45,934 nt of DNA, taken from assembly GCA_027451625.1 (NCBI GenBank), contig DAIDIY010000002.1:1-45934 (forward strand), read 5' to 3'. Position numbers and translations under genes: made by a program. Shown here piece by piece: positions 7,959 through 15,884 of this stretch. Position 1 is the first letter of the stretch; each line of letters starts with the position of its first letter. This DNA comes from Candidatus Daviesbacteria bacterium. Its GTDB lineage: Bacteria > Patescibacteriota > Microgenomatia > Daviesbacterales > UBA10151. The notes under the pieces were generated by a model. The model was not told the origin of the DNA. It searched no databases and saw nothing but the letters and a program-made list of their open reading frames with translations.

Positions 7959-9944
7959 GTGGGCATAGAACATATGGAGTCTTCCGAAAATACAACTCAA
8001 CTCCTTAAAAACAAATGGAAGCTTGATGAGAGCAAGGAAGTAAAAAAAGCCGCTGAGGTAACAAGGAGGCATACCGGAGAATGGCCAAAACGGGATCCAT
8101 TATCCAGGATCCAAAACTACCTTGATCGGTTAGATAACCTCATCAATCCCACTCCTCTAGAAGGACATCCCAACTTTGACAGAAAAGAACGGAATTTGGA
8201 GATGTTAAAGGTACGATTGCACGATAGATATGTAGTCAAACCAGATGAAATTCCTGAAGGCTTTTGGGAAAACCAGAGAAGAATCATCAGAGAACGAGGT
8301 CAAGGTGGAGATTTAGCTCAGGTGGATTTTGACGAGTTAAAACGACAGAACACCGAAGCCATCATTGCAGATCAAACATCGAGTCTTGATAAATGGGCTG
8401 ATTACTTTTTTTCTTCTGATTCCTCATGGGTACCTGATTCTTTGAAATACTATACCTTCAGAAGCGTCTTGGATATGGCGGAATATGATAAAGAGAAGAA
8501 AGAATATCCGAAACGGTCAAAAGGTACGACTAAACCATTCCCTGATTTAAATCGTGAAGCGTTAGAATATGTGCTTGATGCAGTAAACAAAAAATATCAA
8601 CAAACCCAACAAGAAAGAAAAGCCGAAGAACAGCAGCGTAAAGCAGCAGGACGAGAACTTACTGATATTGAAAAACTTCTGGAAGGAGAAAACTTTGCCA
8701 AACTCTATGCCTATGCAATTGAAAAAGTTACTCCTGCTTCACCGGAGCAGCTTGCCGCAACTTCCGGCCAATGGGTAAAGTACGACCATAGATCAGATCA
8801 TATGCCACTAGTTCAGTCCCTCCAAGGTCATGGTACTGGTTGGTGTACAGCTGGAGAATCAACTGCTCAGAAGCAACTTCAAGGCGGAGATTTCTATGTC
8901 TATTATTCTTTAGACCAAGATGGTAAACCAACTATCCCAAGGGTGGCAATAAGGATGGAAGAAAATAAAATTGCCGAGATTAGGGGTATAGCTGCAGACC
9001 AAAATCTGGATTCCGGAGCAGCTCAAATTGTTGATGAAAAACTAAAAGAATTTGGAACTGAAGGTCAATCATATAAAAAGAGAGCTCATGATATGGAGTT
9101 TTTGACAATAATTGATCATAAAACCCAAGAAAATCAACCTCTTACCGGTCAAGAACTTGCGTTTCTCTATGAAATAGATTCACCAATTGAAGGCTTTGGT
9201 TACAGCAAAGATCCGCGTATTACAGAAGTCCGATCAAAAAGAAATGTTGATGAAGACATGTTGGTTGTCTTTAACTGCGACAGAAACCAGATTGCCCATA
9301 ATATGCGAGAGCTTAGGCCAAATAAGAAAGCATATGTTGGGAAACTGGAATCTGGTATATTTGACCAAATTGTACGGTACAACATAGAACAAGTCTACAC
9401 TTCCTTCCCTGAAGGGAAGATAAGGCTTCAGACTGATGAGATTGGAGGGAAAAATAGAGAACAACTGAAGCAGGAACTGGCACAGCTCGAACAAACAAAT
9501 TTACTTTGGGTAAGTACCTGGGCAAAATCTATGATAGATAATCCCAAATTCACCACTCGTACTACTCCAGATGACATCCAAACAGTGAGACTGACCGTGC
9601 AAGATTTAGGATTCGACAGAGGAACTCCAACAACAGATCAAATCTATAAAAAAGCAGCAGAACTTGGGTTAGAGCTTTGTCCTGCAGAGCTTGGAGTTCA
9701 TAGAAGGTTAAAAAATTTAAACCAACCTGAAGAAGACTGGTATTACATTGGGATGAAACCAATTACTGCTTCCGACGGCAGTCCGGACGTCTTCGCTCTG
9801 GTTCGGTATGGAGGTAGGCTCGGGCTGGATGAGCGTTGGGCTGGACCTGGCCGCGAGTGGGGTCTCGGCAGTAGGTTTGTCTTTGGCCTCCGCAAGCCAA
9901 GCCCTCAAAACCTTAGTCTCTTAGGAAGAATTTTTAAGGGTTAA
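7959..9944 (+). CDS. Large protein with a WCTAGE domain and a DGR-type variable C-terminus (candidate DGR target)
   Basis: The 661-residue product has a charged N-terminal helical region and a coiled-coil-like stretch near residues 205-235 (rich in Q, E, K, R). A domain around residues 285-360 is marked by GHGTGWCTAGESTAQKQL and GGDFYVYYSLD; similar Gly-Trp-Cys-Thr motifs occur in phage, plasmid and CPR proteins of unknown function. The last ~60 residues (YYIGMKP, then ERWAGPGREWGLGSRFVF, then GLRKPS) have the form of a C-type-lectin-fold variable region of diversity-generating retroelements: fixed W, P, W and RFVF with scattered substitutions between. In known DGRs these positions are specified by AAC-type codons in the template repeat. 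The 3' end is clearly richer in GC than the rest. No signal peptide is seen. The start could also be ATG 7974. Confidence 0.6.
   Translation: MGIEHMESSENTTQLLKNKWKLDESKEVKKAAEVTRRHTGEWPKRDPLSRIQNYLDRLDNLINPTPLEGHPNFDRKERNLEMLKVRLHDRYVVKPDEIPEGFWENQRRIIRERGQGGDLAQVDFDELKRQNTEAIIADQTSSLDKWADYFFSSDSSWVPDSLKYYTFRSVLDMAEYDKEKKEYPKRSKGTTKPFPDLNREALEYVLDAVNKKYQQTQQERKAEEQQRKAAGRELTDIEKLLEGENFAKLYAYAIEKVTPASPEQLAATSGQWVKYDHRSDHMPLVQSLQGHGTGWCTAGESTAQKQLQGGDFYVYYSLDQDGKPTIPRVAIRMEENKIAEIRGIAADQNLDSGAAQIVDEKLKEFGTEGQSYKKRAHDMEFLTIIDHKTQENQPLTGQELAFLYEIDSPIEGFGYSKDPRITEVRSKRNVDEDMLVVFNCDRNQIAHNMRELRPNKKAYVGKLESGIFDQIVRYNIEQVYTSFPEGKIRLQTDEIGGKNREQLKQELAQLEQTNLLWVSTWAKSMIDNPKFTTRTTPDDIQTVRLTVQDLGFDRGTPTTDQIYKKAAELGLELCPAELGVHRRLKNLNQPEEDWYYIGMKPITASDGSPDVFALVRYGGRLGLDERWAGPGREWGLGSRFVFGLRKPSPQNLSLLGRIFKG
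9771..9899 (+). other. Candidate DGR variable region (VR)
   Basis: This stretch is much richer in G and C than the surrounding DNA. It encodes a tryptophan-framed pattern ending in RFVF and a conserved-looking tail GLRKPS. The codons between the fixed residues are unusually mixed (GGA, CCT, GGC, CGC, GAG; GGT, CTC, GGC, AGT). This fits adenine-directed mutagenesis of a template rich in AAC/GAC codons, where A is replaced by any base. The template itself is not in this window. Confidence 0.55.
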
Positions 9945-9967
9945 TGCTTTGATTTTTTGTCCCTTAG

Positions 9968-10285
9968 TGTTTTTCCCGCGTAGCGGGTCGAGATATTGAA
10001 AAAGACAGCTTTGATTTCGGATTATTGGCTGCTCAAAGGTTCGAACATGGAGATCCTGAAGACAAAAAAACCATTTTCAAGACAGTCGGCTCGAACCCGA
10101 TTTTACTAGATCAAAATTTGCAATTTCAGCTTCAATATTTGTTTTTTATGTATAAACAGGGTGTAAAAAAAACGAAAGATGAAATTGATCATCTCAAACC
10201 TATAAAAAGGTTGTCAGAACAACCCGAATTAAAAATTTATCTAAAAAATTCTATATGGAGCAAAAGACGGGACTCGAACCCGTGA
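9968..10285 (+). pseudogene. Serine recombinase C-terminal relic ending in the tRNA-Gly copy
   Basis: The frame is open from about 9968 and reads RDIEKDSFDFGLLAAQRFEH, then GDPEDKKTIFKTVGSNPILL and DQNLQFQL. This is the typical C-terminal tail of CPR serine recombinases (RFE.GD...KK.I...GSNL.L.D..L). The catalytic and zinc-ribbon domains are gone; the gene before it occupies their place. The frame crosses the CCA end of the tRNA-Gly copy (the W codon in SIWSKRR is the complement of CCA) and stops with a TGA in the T-arm. It should mark the right end of an integrated element. A start at TTG 10025 would be artificial. Confidence 0.7.
9975..9987. other. GC-rich hairpin downstream of the variable region
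   Basis: CCCGC, loop GTA, GCGGG form a perfect 5-bp stem in AT-rich DNA, about 75 bases after the variable region and 30 bases after the stop codon. Several characterised DGRs carry a GC-rich hairpin or cruciform just after their variable region that helps retrohoming. It could instead be a weak terminator. Confidence 0.4.
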
Positions 10286-10330
10286 CGTCCACTTTGGAAA
10301 AGTGGCATTCTACCACTGAATTACGCTCGC
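10256..10330 (-). tRNA. Second tRNA-Gly (UCC) copy with damaged acceptor stem
   Basis: It is identical to the copy at 7498-7572 from the 5' end through the T-arm, including anticodon TCC and CCA. The 3' acceptor strand differs: CTTTTGC instead of CGCTCGC. Against GCGAGCG this leaves one mismatch (6:67) and two G-U pairs (3:70 and 5:68). It may be a tRNA pseudogene or a weak tRNA. The altered bases are also codons of the recombinase relic that runs through it. Confidence 0.75.
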
Positions 10331-10402
10331 ATATATTTTTACTATTATACAAAAATAAAGATTTTACCACTAGAGGTAAAAATACGTATTGAAGTTTAAA
10401 AT
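10256..10402. repeat. Right copy of the 147-bp direct repeat
   Basis: Partner of 7498-7644. With it, this copy brackets about 2.6 kb holding the transposase relic, the candidate DGR target and the recombinase relic. Its end (TTGAAG at 10389-10394) may also supply the -35 box for the following glycosyltransferase gene. Confidence 0.9.
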
Positions 10403-10426
10403 ATTTAAGATTTATGATGAAATTAG

Positions 10427-11665
10427 ATGAATTTAAAAGTCTTAATGTTTGGATGGGAGTTTCCTCCTTTTAATAGTGGCGGGCTTGGTACAGCTTGCTT
10501 GGGGTTAACTAAAGCTCTTGTCTCGCAAAAGGTAGAAGTTGTTTTCGTTTTACCCAAAAAGATTGATGTTAAGTTGGACAATGTTAATTTTTGTTTTGCT
10601 AACGAGAAGCCCATGAAAGTTAAATACCACGTTGTTAAATCATTTCTCTCTCCTTATTATAATGAGACCTCATATCAAGATGCTTATTATCAACAGACAC
10701 AAAGAATGCATTATGGACCAACTCTCTTAGATGAAGTCCTTCGCTATGCTGAAGAAGCTAAAAAGATAGCTGTAATGTATCAATTTGATATTATTCATGC
10801 TCATGACTGGATGTCATTTAAAGCAGGAATAGCCGCTAAAGAGATTTCAGGAAAACCTCTTATTGTACATATTCACTCAACTGAGATTGACCGAACTGGT
10901 GGATTAAATATTAATCAAACTATCTATGATATAGAAAAAGAGGGTATGGAAAAGGCTGATAAAGTAGTAGCGGTCTCTCAATGGACTAAAGATTTGATTG
11001 TAAAAAGATATGGTATTCCTGAGGATAAAATTTGGGTTATTCATAACGGAGTACGGTTAGACGACTATACTAAAATGGAGGCTGTGAAAAGCGATGAGAT
11101 CCATTCTTTAAAAAAAGCAGGATATAAAATTGTGTTGTTTGCTGGCCGGATTACTATTCAGAAAGGACCTGATTATTTTATCAAAGCAGCAAAAATTGTT
11201 AGTAGATTTTATCCAAAAGTGATGTTTGTTGTTGCCGGGGCAGGCGATATGGAAAATACGATGATAGAGGAAGCTGCAAGACTCGGGATTACAGATAAAG
11301 TTCTTTTTACCGGATTTTTAAGAGGTAGAGAGTTAATGCAGATTTATCAGATGGCAGATCTTTTTGTAATGCCTTCAGTTTCAGAACCATTTGGAATTAC
11401 AGCTTTGGAAGCGGTAATTAATAAAACTCCAGTTTTGATATCTAAACAATCTGGCGTTAAGGAAGTTTTATCTCATGCCTTAGTTGTTGATTTTTGGGAT
11501 ACAGAAGAGATGGCGAATAAGATATTAGCAGTTTTAAATTATGATTCACTAAAACTATCTTTGGGTGAAAATGGCTATCATCAAGCAAGGTCGATTAATT
11601 GGGATAAAGCAGCTAACAATCTTTTACAGGTCTATCGTTCAGTTTTAGATCATTACTTTGGATAA
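10427..11665 (+). CDS. Glycosyltransferase GT4/GT5, glycogen-synthase-like
   Basis: The start MNLKVLMFGWEFPPFNSGGL with the GG loop is typical of glycogen/starch synthases and related GT-B enzymes. IIHAHDWMSFKAG and the linker IPEDKIWVIHNGV follow. The C-terminal Rossmann domain has VLFAGRITIQKGPDYFIKA, and EPFGITALEAV provides the E-x7-E donor-binding motif. The 412-residue length fits GT4. It should transfer glucose from ADP- or UDP-glucose to an alpha-glucan. The next two genes, a GH57 and a GH15 enzyme, point to a glycogen or alpha-glucan metabolism operon. The promoter probably uses TTGAAG at 10389 and TTATGA 17 bases on. Confidence 0.85.
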   Translation: MNLKVLMFGWEFPPFNSGGLGTACLGLTKALVSQKVEVVFVLPKKIDVKLDNVNFCFANEKPMKVKYHVVKSFLSPYYNETSYQDAYYQQTQRMHYGPTLLDEVLRYAEEAKKIAVMYQFDIIHAHDWMSFKAGIAAKEISGKPLIVHIHSTEIDRTGGLNINQTIYDIEKEGMEKADKVVAVSQWTKDLIVKRYGIPEDKIWVIHNGVRLDDYTKMEAVKSDEIHSLKKAGYKIVLFAGRITIQKGPDYFIKAAKIVSRFYPKVMFVVAGAGDMENTMIEEAARLGITDKVLFTGFLRGRELMQIYQMADLFVMPSVSEPFGITALEAVINKTPVLISKQSGVKEVLSHALVVDFWDTEEMANKILAVLNYDSLKLSLGENGYHQARSINWDKAANNLLQVYRSVLDHYFG

Positions 11666-11709
11666 ATAATGAATATTGCCAAGATTTTCAAATGGTGACA
11701 TACTAAATT

Positions 11710-11715
11710 AGGAGG
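11710..11715 (+). promoter_or_regulatory. Shine-Dalgarno sequence of the GH57 gene
   Basis: AGGAGG lies 12 bases before the GTG start at 11728. It is one of the few strong ribosome-binding sites in the window and supports the GTG start inside the operon. Confidence 0.65.
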
Positions 11716-11727
11716 GGAAGTTTTGTC

Positions 11728-13023
11728 GTGCCAAAGATCTGTTTCTATTTTCAGGTTCATCAACCAAGCCGTATCAAAAAATATCGGTTTTTTGATATCG
11801 GTAAGGAGCATTCATATTTCGACGACTCTTCCGACTCTAATTTAAATAACCGTAAAATTTTAGAAAAAGTAGCTGGTAAATGCTATTTACCTGTAAACAG
11901 ACTACTTCTTGAGCTTCTAAAAAAAGATCCAGATTTTAAGATCAGCTTTTCTTTATCAGGAGTTTTTATGGAACAAGCTGAAAGATGGATGCCTGAACTT
12001 GTTAAATCGTTTAAAGAGCTAACAGATACAGGTCAAGTTGAGATATTATCTGAAACATATTACCACTCGTTATCATTTCTTAAATCGATGCCGGAATTTC
12101 GACGACAGATCCAGATGCATAAAAGGAAAATAAAAGAATTATTTAATATTGATCCAAAAGTATTTCGCAATACAGAGCTAATTTTCAATAATATGATAGG
12201 GAGGGAAATTGAAAGTTTAGGTTATGAAGGAATATTGGGAGAGGGAGCGGATAGAATTTTAGGCTGGCGAAGTCCGAACTATGTTTATAAACCTAAGGGA
12301 AGTAAAAAAATTAAAATGCTTCTTAAAAACTATAGACTTTCAGATGATATTGCTTTCCGTTTTTCATCTCAAGATTGGTCAGAGTATCCATTAACTGCTG
12401 ATAAGTTTGCTTATTGGTCTTCGTTGAATGAAGGCGATGTTATTAATCTGTTTATGGATTATGAAACATTCGGAGAGCATCAATGGGAGAGCACAGGTAT
12501 CTTTAATTTTTTGAAGTTTCTACCAGATGCAATTAAAAAAACCGGGGGTAATTTTGCGACTCCTTCTGAAGTGGTTGAAACTATCAATGATCGAGGTGAG
12601 CTTGATGTTGCTGATTTTGTTTCATGGGCAGATACAGAAAGAGATTTATCGGCGTGGCTTTCTAATCCGATGCAGGATGATGCTTTAAGTAAGCTCTATG
12701 AACTTGAAGGAGATGTTGTGGCATTAGATGATCCTGAGATTATGCATACTTGGAGACTTCTTACTACTTCGGACCATTTCTATTATATGTGTACTAAATG
12801 GTTTGCCGATGGAGATGTACATAAATATTTTAATCCTTATGATTCGCCGTATGAGGCTTTTATAAATTTTATGAATGTTTTAACAGATCTAAGATTACGA
12901 ATTAACCACAGTAAAAAAGTGAAACATATTAAAACAGAGGAAATCAACAAAGAGCTTAGTGAATTAGTTAACAAGCATCGTAAGGTTGTTAACAATAAAG
13001 AAGAATTTAAAGTATATGCCTAA
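11728..13023 (+). CDS. GH57 family alpha-amylase / alpha-glucan-processing enzyme
   Basis: The N-terminus MPKICFYFQVHQPSR holds the GH57 HQP motif. VFRNTELIFNNMIG near residue 150 carries the catalytic nucleophile glutamate (NTE). NLFMDYETFGEHQW near 244 carries the acid/base aspartate. ADTERDLSAWLSN is a further conserved stretch of alpha-amylase-like GH57 members. The enzyme cleaves or rearranges alpha-1,4-glucans in the cytoplasm; no signal peptide is present. It starts with GTG behind a strong Shine-Dalgarno sequence, 63 bases after the glycosyltransferase, and its last codons overlap the start of the GH15 gene (13016), so the three are one transcription unit. Confidence 0.9.
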   Translation: MPKICFYFQVHQPSRIKKYRFFDIGKEHSYFDDSSDSNLNNRKILEKVAGKCYLPVNRLLLELLKKDPDFKISFSLSGVFMEQAERWMPELVKSFKELTDTGQVEILSETYYHSLSFLKSMPEFRRQIQMHKRKIKELFNIDPKVFRNTELIFNNMIGREIESLGYEGILGEGADRILGWRSPNYVYKPKGSKKIKMLLKNYRLSDDIAFRFSSQDWSEYPLTADKFAYWSSLNEGDVINLFMDYETFGEHQWESTGIFNFLKFLPDAIKKTGGNFATPSEVVETINDRGELDVADFVSWADTERDLSAWLSNPMQDDALSKLYELEGDVVALDDPEIMHTWRLLTTSDHFYYMCTKWFADGDVHKYFNPYDSPYEAFINFMNVLTDLRLRINHSKKVKHIKTEEINKELSELVNKHRKVVNNKEEFKVYA

Positions 13024-14977
13024 AAGTCTTGTTCTGGGAAATGGAAATATTTTAATAGGATTGGATAAATTCGCACAAGTTAATGAGTTATATTATCCTC
13101 ATGTTGGTCTTGAAAACCAAATGGGAGGATTTGATCTTCATCGGGTTGGAGTATATGTAGATGGTCAATTCAGCTGGCTTAATGATGGAAGTTGGGAAAT
13201 AAAAATTGACTATCTTTCTCAAACACTTGTTGGTGATATTAGTGCTACAAATCATAATTTAAACATAAGGTTAGAGTTTAATGACTTTGTATACAACGAG
13301 ACAGATATCTTTCTAAGACAGGTGAAGATTTATAATTTAGATGAAAAAGAACGATTTTTTAAAATCTTTTTTAATCAACAATTTCAGATATATGAATCGT
13401 TCCGTGGAGATACGGGATACTTCGATCCTATTAAGCATGTTTTAGTTCATTACAAAGGAAGACGTGTTTTCCTGATTAATCTTGTTTCACAGTATTCGGC
13501 TTTTGATGATTTTAGTATTGGAAATTTTAACTCATCGGGCAAAGAGGGAACATTCAAGGATGCGGAAGATGGTTTACTCTCCAAAAATCCTATAGAGCAC
13601 GGACTTGTTGATTCTGTTATAGCAATATCTTTTAAACTAAATCCCTTGGAGAGTGATAGCTGTTATTATTGGATAGCTTGTGGACGCTCAATTGATGACG
13701 CTCAAAGATTGAATGAATATGTTCTAGATAAAACTCCTCAGCATCTTCTTAGAACGACTGGAGATTTTTGGAAAGCCTGGGTAAATAAACAGCAGTTTAA
13801 TTTTTATGATTTAGATTCTAAGATTACTGATTTGTTTAAAAAGTCCCTTTTCATAATTAGGACTCATGTTGATAATCAAGGAGCAATTATTGCCTCTGGA
13901 GATTCTGATATGTTGCAACACGGAAAAGACAATTATAGTTATATGTGGCCTCGGGACGCTTCACTTGTGGCTTTAGCTTTGGATAAAGTAGGTGATAATG
14001 AGATAGCTAGGCGTTTTTTTGAAGTCTGTAATGAAGTAATAACTGAGGGGGGATATTTTATGCATAAATATAGGGCTGATAAATCACTTGGAAGCTCCTG
14101 GCATGCATGGATTCATAACGGTCAACCTCAACTTCCAATTCAAGAAGATGAGATAGCCTTGGCTATAATTGCATTAAAACAGCATTTTGATATTGATAAA
14201 GACTTAGAGTTTATTGAGAGTATATATAATTCTTTTATTAAAAAAGCAATTGACTTTATGATCTCTTATCGTGATGAGAAAACGCATCTGCCAAAGCCTA
14301 CATATGACCTTTGGGAAGAAAAATTAGGAATACATACTTTTACCGTTGCAGCAGTCTACGGAGCTTTGATAGCAGCATCTGATTTTGCCTCACTTTTAGG
14401 AAAAGTTGATGCATGTAAATTATATAAAGAAGTTGCATCTGAGATAAAAAGTGCCCTGATGAAATATTTATATGATGGGGAGAGAGGTTATTTTTATAAG
14501 CTTGTCTATTTCAATGGAGATGATGTTATGGTAGACAAAACTATTGATATCTCAAGCAGTTATGGGGTTTTTAAATTTGGTGTTTTAGATATCGAAGATG
14601 AAGATTTGGCTAAGTCATTTTCAGTTACCGAAAGTGCTTTAACTGTACCTGGAAATGTGGGAGGAATAGTCCGCTATGAGCAAGATTATTATTACAAAGT
14701 AGACCCAGAAGGAATTGGAAATCCCTGGTTTATTACGACTCTTTGGTTAGCACAATATAATATTGCTAAAGCTAAAAATAAAGAAGAATTAAAAAAACCT
14801 TATCAAAGACTGTTATGGGTAGTCGATCATGCTTTAAGTTCGGGAGTATTATCAGAGCAGATGAATCCATTTACAGGTGAGCATGTTTCTGCGGGACCTC
14901 TTACCTGGAGTCATTCAGAATTTGTTAATACAGTTTTGCTTTATATAGAAAAGCTGGCTAACCTAGAAAAATCTTAA
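13016..14977 (+). CDS. GH15 family glucoamylase / glucodextranase-like
   Basis: The N-terminal ~260 residues form the beta-sandwich domain of bacterial and archaeal GH15 enzymes (MPKSLVLGNGNILIGLDKF). The (alpha/alpha)6 barrel follows: DNYSYMWPRDASLVALALDK is the most conserved segment, then IQEDEIALAIIALKQHF with catalytic-region acids, and GPLTWSHSEFVNTVLLYI near the end. The enzyme releases glucose from alpha-glucan or maltodextrin chain ends (some members act on trehalose or isomaltose linkages). No signal peptide, so internal glycogen is the likely substrate. I choose ATG 13016, which overlaps the GH57 stop (ATGCCTAA), over an in-frame ATG at 12986 that would overlap far more. Confidence 0.88.
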   Translation: MPKSLVLGNGNILIGLDKFAQVNELYYPHVGLENQMGGFDLHRVGVYVDGQFSWLNDGSWEIKIDYLSQTLVGDISATNHNLNIRLEFNDFVYNETDIFLRQVKIYNLDEKERFFKIFFNQQFQIYESFRGDTGYFDPIKHVLVHYKGRRVFLINLVSQYSAFDDFSIGNFNSSGKEGTFKDAEDGLLSKNPIEHGLVDSVIAISFKLNPLESDSCYYWIACGRSIDDAQRLNEYVLDKTPQHLLRTTGDFWKAWVNKQQFNFYDLDSKITDLFKKSLFIIRTHVDNQGAIIASGDSDMLQHGKDNYSYMWPRDASLVALALDKVGDNEIARRFFEVCNEVITEGGYFMHKYRADKSLGSSWHAWIHNGQPQLPIQEDEIALAIIALKQHFDIDKDLEFIESIYNSFIKKAIDFMISYRDEKTHLPKPTYDLWEEKLGIHTFTVAAVYGALIAASDFASLLGKVDACKLYKEVASEIKSALMKYLYDGERGYFYKLVYFNGDDVMVDKTIDISSSYGVFKFGVLDIEDEDLAKSFSVTESALTVPGNVGGIVRYEQDYYYKVDPEGIGNPWFITTLWLAQYNIAKAKNKEELKKPYQRLLWVVDHALSSGVLSEQMNPFTGEHVSAGPLTWSHSEFVNTVLLYIEKLANLEKS

Positions 14978-15010
14978 TAGATTTTATTAATTTTTAATTT
15001 AATATAAAAG

Positions 15011-15655
15011 TTAACTTTGTAGTTTAGTAAGAACAATTAATCTTTTCCAGAAAAATCCTGGTGGAACACAGGTCATCAAAGTAAGATATCTTCCAGTATT
15101 ATCTGGCGGATTAATTACCCATGTAGCAGATGGGTTTACAATCTTAAAACCTTGAACTATATAGGTAAATTTTTGTCCTCCTGCAGAAACAACTATTTTA
15201 TCTCCTCTTTGGATCTTGATTAAATTTGTAAATATAGCTTTAAAATTATCTGGTCTAAAAAATTCTGGAAGAGATGAATGTCCTGTGATAAAAACATTAC
15301 CTACTTCTCCCGGTAATGCTGACCCTGGAAGATGTCCTAAATTATTATCAAAATTATTGTCGTCTACTCTAACTCGAGTTGGGGCTAACCCAATGCTTGG
15401 TATTTGTACGGTAAATTCTGAGTAAGGAGGCTTTTCTAATGGTTGTTTTGTCGAATAAATAGCTGGAAAATCCCCCTGGTTTCTAATAGTAACTCCAACT
15501 GCTTGTGAGTTAGGATCTGGAGAAAGTAATGTGACATTTTGCTGATAAGAAGTTAATTCCCAGTATTCAAATTCTAAAACCGGCATAATAATTTGGACAA
15601 GAAGGAATATACCTATTCCAAAAAAAATTAAAAATATAATTTTTTTAAACCACAT
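15011..15655 (-). CDS. Class D/E-like sortase
   Basis: One transmembrane segment (residues 6-26) anchors the protein. The catalytic domain has the sortase residues: His126 in FITGHSSLP, Cys196 in LMTCVPPG and Arg205 in KRLIVL. Sortases cut a sorting signal in exported proteins and attach them to the cell surface or to each other. The length, 214 residues, is normal. No protein with a clear LPxTG-like signal followed by a membrane anchor was found in the window. The -10 box TAAGAT ends six bases before the ATG with TTTACT 18 bases upstream of it, again a leaderless layout. Confidence 0.85.
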   Translation of the reverse strand: MWFKKIIFLIFFGIGIFLLVQIIMPVLEFEYWELTSYQQNVTLLSPDPNSQAVGVTIRNQGDFPAIYSTKQPLEKPPYSEFTVQIPSIGLAPTRVRVDDNNFDNNLGHLPGSALPGEVGNVFITGHSSLPEFFRPDNFKAIFTNLIKIQRGDKIVVSAGGQKFTYIVQGFKIVNPSATWVINPPDNTGRYLTLMTCVPPGFFWKRLIVLTKLQS

Positions 15656-15764
15656 AAAGCTATCTTAAATGAAATAACTGGAATAAGTAAAGTTTTTAGG
15701 GTAAAATATACGAGTGTAATGAAGGGAGTAGTAAAAACTGTCTTAACTCTTTGATTATTTAGCT

Positions 15765-15837
15765 GCCCCCATAGCTCAGTGGACAGAGCAAACCGGTTCT
15801 AACGGTGAGGCCGGGGGTTCGAATCCCTCTGGGGGTA
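15765..15837 (+). tRNA. tRNA-Arg (UCU)
   Basis: Acceptor GCCCCCA/TGGGGGT, D-stem GCTC/GAGC, loop GTTCTAA with anticodon TCT, a five-base variable region and T-stem GGGGG/CCCTC all fit. The 27-43 pair is A-G, so the anticodon stem has four good pairs. The discriminator is A and CCA is not encoded (CTA follows), unlike the His, Gly and Pro-like tRNAs of this window. Confidence 0.88.
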
Positions 15838-15849
15838 CTAAACCTATAG

Positions 15850-15878
15850 TTGAATGGTTGTATTTTCGATGATATAAT
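15850..15878 (+). promoter_or_regulatory. Promoter for the methyltransferase gene
   Basis: TTGAAT (15850-15855), 17 bases, TATAAT (15873-15878), then six bases to the ATG at 15885: leaderless. Confidence 0.7.
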
Positions 15879-15884
15879 CCTCAA

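Noticed and set aside
9187-9525. Several overlapping open frames on both strands inside the 661-residue gene
   Set aside because: They have no recognisable protein features and lie within a long, well-formed coding frame. They are shadows.
7498-10402. DGR template repeat or reverse transcriptase near the candidate variable region
   Set aside because: No second copy of the variable tail and no frame with reverse transcriptase motifs was found, so none is annotated.
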